This document shows, in pieces, positions 62,083-64,000 of a stretch of 64,000 nucleotides of DNA (position 1 is the stretch's first letter; every line of letters begins with the position of its first letter). The position numbers and the translations under genes were made by a program. The stretch is from an uncultured Bacilli bacterium (GTDB taxonomy: Bacteria > Bacillota_I > Bacilli_A > RF39 > UBA660), in NCBI GenBank assembly GCA_934148535.1, contig CAKPDF010000006.1, positions 19,416 to 83,415 on the forward strand, given 5' to 3'. Below the pieces are notes generated by a model that ran no database searches, was not told where the DNA came from, and was given only the letters and a program-made list of their open reading frames with translations.

Positions 62083-63825
62083 ATGGCTAATGTTGGTAAT
62101 AAAGGTAAATTTAGCGATAGATTAAAAAGAATGAAATTGATAAGAAATGCTAGAAAGATGAATATGAAAGTAAATGGTTTATCTTTAGAGAAAAATAATG
62201 ATGTAAAAAAAGTAGTTACTAGTGGAGCTTCTATTTCTATTTTTTTTGTTGGATCAGCAATTAATAAATTAATTAATTCTAATCAGGATAAAAAAAGTGA
62301 TAATTTAATAAATGATAATGTTAATAATAATGTAGAAATTTCAAAGAATGGATTAAATGTGATTGCTTCTAAAGATAAAAAGGAAGTTTTAGATAATAAA
62401 AATACTTTTTCTAAAGATTCTAATAAAGAAAATAAGATTAATGTTAATAATGTTACTGATAATTTAGAATTTAAAGATAGTATTAAAAATAAAGCAATTG
62501 GAATTGCTAGTGTAGGTGCTGCTGTTGCAGGCGCTGCAGTTGTTAATTTATTAGGTGGCGATTCTAATAAGGTTGATAGCATATCTTCTAATAAAAAACA
62601 TATTGTTGCAGGTGTTAACAGTGCTAATGATAATAAAAATGCTGTTCTTACTAGTGATGGAATTTCTGTTTTTAATCATAACAAGGATATAATTTTGGTT
62701 AATGGGATTAGTAATAATGATATAAAAAATGGTAATAAAAAAACTTATTTAGCAGTTCAAATAATAAAAAAAACAAAAAGGGAGTTTGAAAAAAAATTAG
62801 ATGAATTAGAAGTTTTGGAAAGTGATTTGTATTATCTTAATGATAAAAATCAAAATAGTTTAGATTTAGAAGAATGTAAAAAAATTAAGAGTGAAATTCA
62901 AATATTAATTAATAGAATTAATCATATAATAGAACAGTTTGACATATATAAAAATAATGAAATTTTTCTTAATACATTAGAAATTGATGATACTACTTTG
63001 GCTGATGATATTAGTGAATTTAGAAATCTTTATAATGAAGCAGATCTTGAGAGAAGATTGGAAAGTGATTATGATCTTATAAAAAAATATCAATCTTTAT
63101 ATAGTAAATTAGAAGATGTTAAGATAAATCTTGATGATGTTCAGAAAAAAAATGAAGATAAAATTATTGATTACGAGAATAGAGATAATAGGTATGAAAA
63201 TATGAAAAAGAATGCTGCTAATATTGATAAGTTTAATTCTGATTGTAAATATTATATTAATAAACAAAATGATTATATTGATGATATTAGTTCTAAAATA
63301 AGTAAAATTAATGTTGAAGAAATAGTTAATTACAAATTTAGGGGGTTTGGTAATTTAGTTAGTGGTACTTTTAGATATCTTACTATGATGTTTACTATGC
63401 CTTTTGTTTCTACTTTACCTGGTATTGCGTTTAGATCTTATGCTTCTAATATGATGATTAACAATTTACGAAATGCTTTGAGACTGGAAAAAATAACTAA
63501 TACTGTTTATAATGTACAAGATTTTCAGTATGAATTAGATAGAAAAATTAATGATATTGATTATAATAATGAGTGTTTATTTAATTCTATTGATAATGTA
63601 AAGAAGTTAAAAAAAGAATTTATGGAACAATATAGTTATGATATTCCTGGATATAATGATGTATTAAAAAAAATTAATGGTATTGAAGATTTGCTTTATG
63701 ATAATCAAATCAAATTAAATTCTATTAAAAATAAATTAAAATTAAATAAAAAAATAAATCAGGAGGCAATTCATAAATGTAGAATTTTGGAAAAAAATTC
63801 TAAGCCTATAGTTGAAAAATTATAA
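62083..63825 (+). CDS. Large coiled-coil protein with small-residue membrane segments
   Basis: 580 residues, unrecognised. A very basic N-terminus (KFSDRLKRMKLIRNARK) precedes a hydrophobic stretch near 47-63 and an Ala/Gly-rich one at about 138-158 (AIGIASVGAAVAGAAVV). Two coiled-coil regions follow (about 225-400 and 490-575). Between them is a hydrophobic region (about 420-450: GTFRYLTMMFTMPFVSTLPG). The design recalls the 767-residue protein at 50691 and could be a cytosolic or membrane scaffold of the same apparatus. RBS GAGGTGAG precedes the ATG. No catalytic motif was seen. Confidence 0.5.
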   Translation: MANVGNKGKFSDRLKRMKLIRNARKMNMKVNGLSLEKNNDVKKVVTSGASISIFFVGSAINKLINSNQDKKSDNLINDNVNNNVEISKNGLNVIASKDKKEVLDNKNTFSKDSNKENKINVNNVTDNLEFKDSIKNKAIGIASVGAAVAGAAVVNLLGGDSNKVDSISSNKKHIVAGVNSANDNKNAVLTSDGISVFNHNKDIILVNGISNNDIKNGNKKTYLAVQIIKKTKREFEKKLDELEVLESDLYYLNDKNQNSLDLEECKKIKSEIQILINRINHIIEQFDIYKNNEIFLNTLEIDDTTLADDISEFRNLYNEADLERRLESDYDLIKKYQSLYSKLEDVKINLDDVQKKNEDKIIDYENRDNRYENMKKNAANIDKFNSDCKYYINKQNDYIDDISSKISKINVEEIVNYKFRGFGNLVSGTFRYLTMMFTMPFVSTLPGIAFRSYASNMMINNLRNALRLEKITNTVYNVQDFQYELDRKINDIDYNNECLFNSIDNVKKLKKEFMEQYSYDIPGYNDVLKKINGIEDLLYDNQIKLNSIKNKLKLNKKINQEAIHKCRILEKNSKPIVEKL

Positions 63826-63868
63826 GGTTGTATATTAGAGAGAATGTAAATGATATCTATCTATGATT

Positions 63869-63896
63869 AGAGGTAAGTATTGCTTACTTCTTTTTT
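63869..63896 (+). terminator. Terminator after the coiled-coil protein gene
   Basis: AGAGGTAAG and CTTACTTCT arms (9 bp, one wobble) with a 5-nt loop, then TTTTTT. Confidence 0.7.
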
Positions 63897-63909
63897 GTTA
63901 TAAAAAAAG

Positions 63910-63924
63910 ACTAGCAGTGCTAGT
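63910..63924. other. Short perfect inverted repeat next to a possible IS end
   Basis: ACTAGC-AGT-GCTAGT. On the minus strand it is followed by CTTTTTTT, so it may end transcription of a minus-strand gene lying beyond the window. Confidence 0.5.
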
Positions 63925-64000
63925 GAGAGTGTAAAAAACTTTGTGTAAAGTTACCAATCCATGGTAATAAAGATATTTGAGATTGATTATATCAGTCTCT
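63925..64000. mobile_element. Possible terminal segment of an IS256-like element, cut by the window edge
   Basis: GAGAGTGTAAAAAACTTT then GTGTAAAGT recalls the ends of IS256-family elements, which have a conserved TTGTGTAAA core some 15-20 bases from the tip. No transposase sequence is inside the window, so this is tentative. The bases beyond show no other gene I can support. Confidence 0.3.

Noticed and set aside
1..64000. Mycoplasma-type genetic code (TGA as Trp)
   Set aside because: Many well-bounded genes end at TGA and tryptophan is written TGG at conserved sites.
63931..64000. Minus-strand end of a transposase gene
   Set aside because: Both readable frames hit stops or give no recognisable family sequence in the few bases available.

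Overview
The window is very A+T-rich and densely coded, mostly on the + strand, with ordinary TAA/TAG/TGA stops and UGG tryptophan, so the standard bacterial code applies. It carries sporulation genes (spoIID, a spoIIQ-type gene, spoIIID and two YjcZ-like small proteins), an mbl/mreB gene and a DUF1146 gene. No outer-membrane genes are seen. This points to a spore-forming, single-membrane member of the Bacilli with strongly AT-biased DNA, perhaps an uncultured gut lineage of the RF39 or Erysipelotrichia kind; the lineage name is an inference.

Region 1 (1-24 kb) is a loosened version of the Bacillus murA-spoIID-spoIIQ-spoIIID-mbl neighbourhood. murA (5' end outside the window), a DUF4143 ATPase, rpmE, an amidohydrolase, rpiB, the DUF1146 gene and spoIID come first. 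About 16 kb then separates spoIID from spoIIQ. That stretch holds a Mbeg1-like hydrolase and a phosphodiesterase, an ABC exporter with a palindromic operator candidate and a TetR-type gene, a compact type I toxin-antitoxin-like cassette (11.04-11.29 kb), a four-gene set of zinc-ribbon or anchored extracytoplasmic proteins (including a HtrA-like pseudoprotease), a sortase-type surface protein on the - strand and an ABC-F ATPase. spoIIQ, spoIIID and mbl follow.

Region 2 (24-30.7 kb) is rearranged. It has a large phosphoesterase gene split by a frameshift at an A-run, a head-to-head junction of two 5'-truncated gene remnants (CoA-transferase and acyltransferase), a membrane thioredoxin, and a complete IS1634-family element whose target duplication is 136 bp.

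Region 3 (30.7-61.7 kb) looks like a composite surface apparatus. A Tad-type set comes first: secreted and anchored proteins, CpaB, CpaF/TadA, TadB, TadC, a Flp-like pilin, a TadE-like protein and TadZ. A membrane glycosylation block follows (three GT-C enzymes and a GtrB-type GT2), then small membrane proteins and an anchored zincin. The last part is a type IV secretion core: three proteins with a VirB2-like two-helix module, a VirB6/TrbL-like protein, PrgI/VirB3-like, VirB4 split into two genes, and a cell-wall enzyme joining a SpoIID-like and a C39-like domain. No relaxase or VirD4 coupling ATPase is visible, so protein secretion or surface-filament assembly is at least as likely as DNA transfer.

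Region 4 (61.7-64 kb) has two tiny YjcZ-like sporulation proteins, a large coiled-coil membrane protein and, at the right edge, what may be one end of an IS256-like element. No tRNA, rRNA or CRISPR array was recognised.
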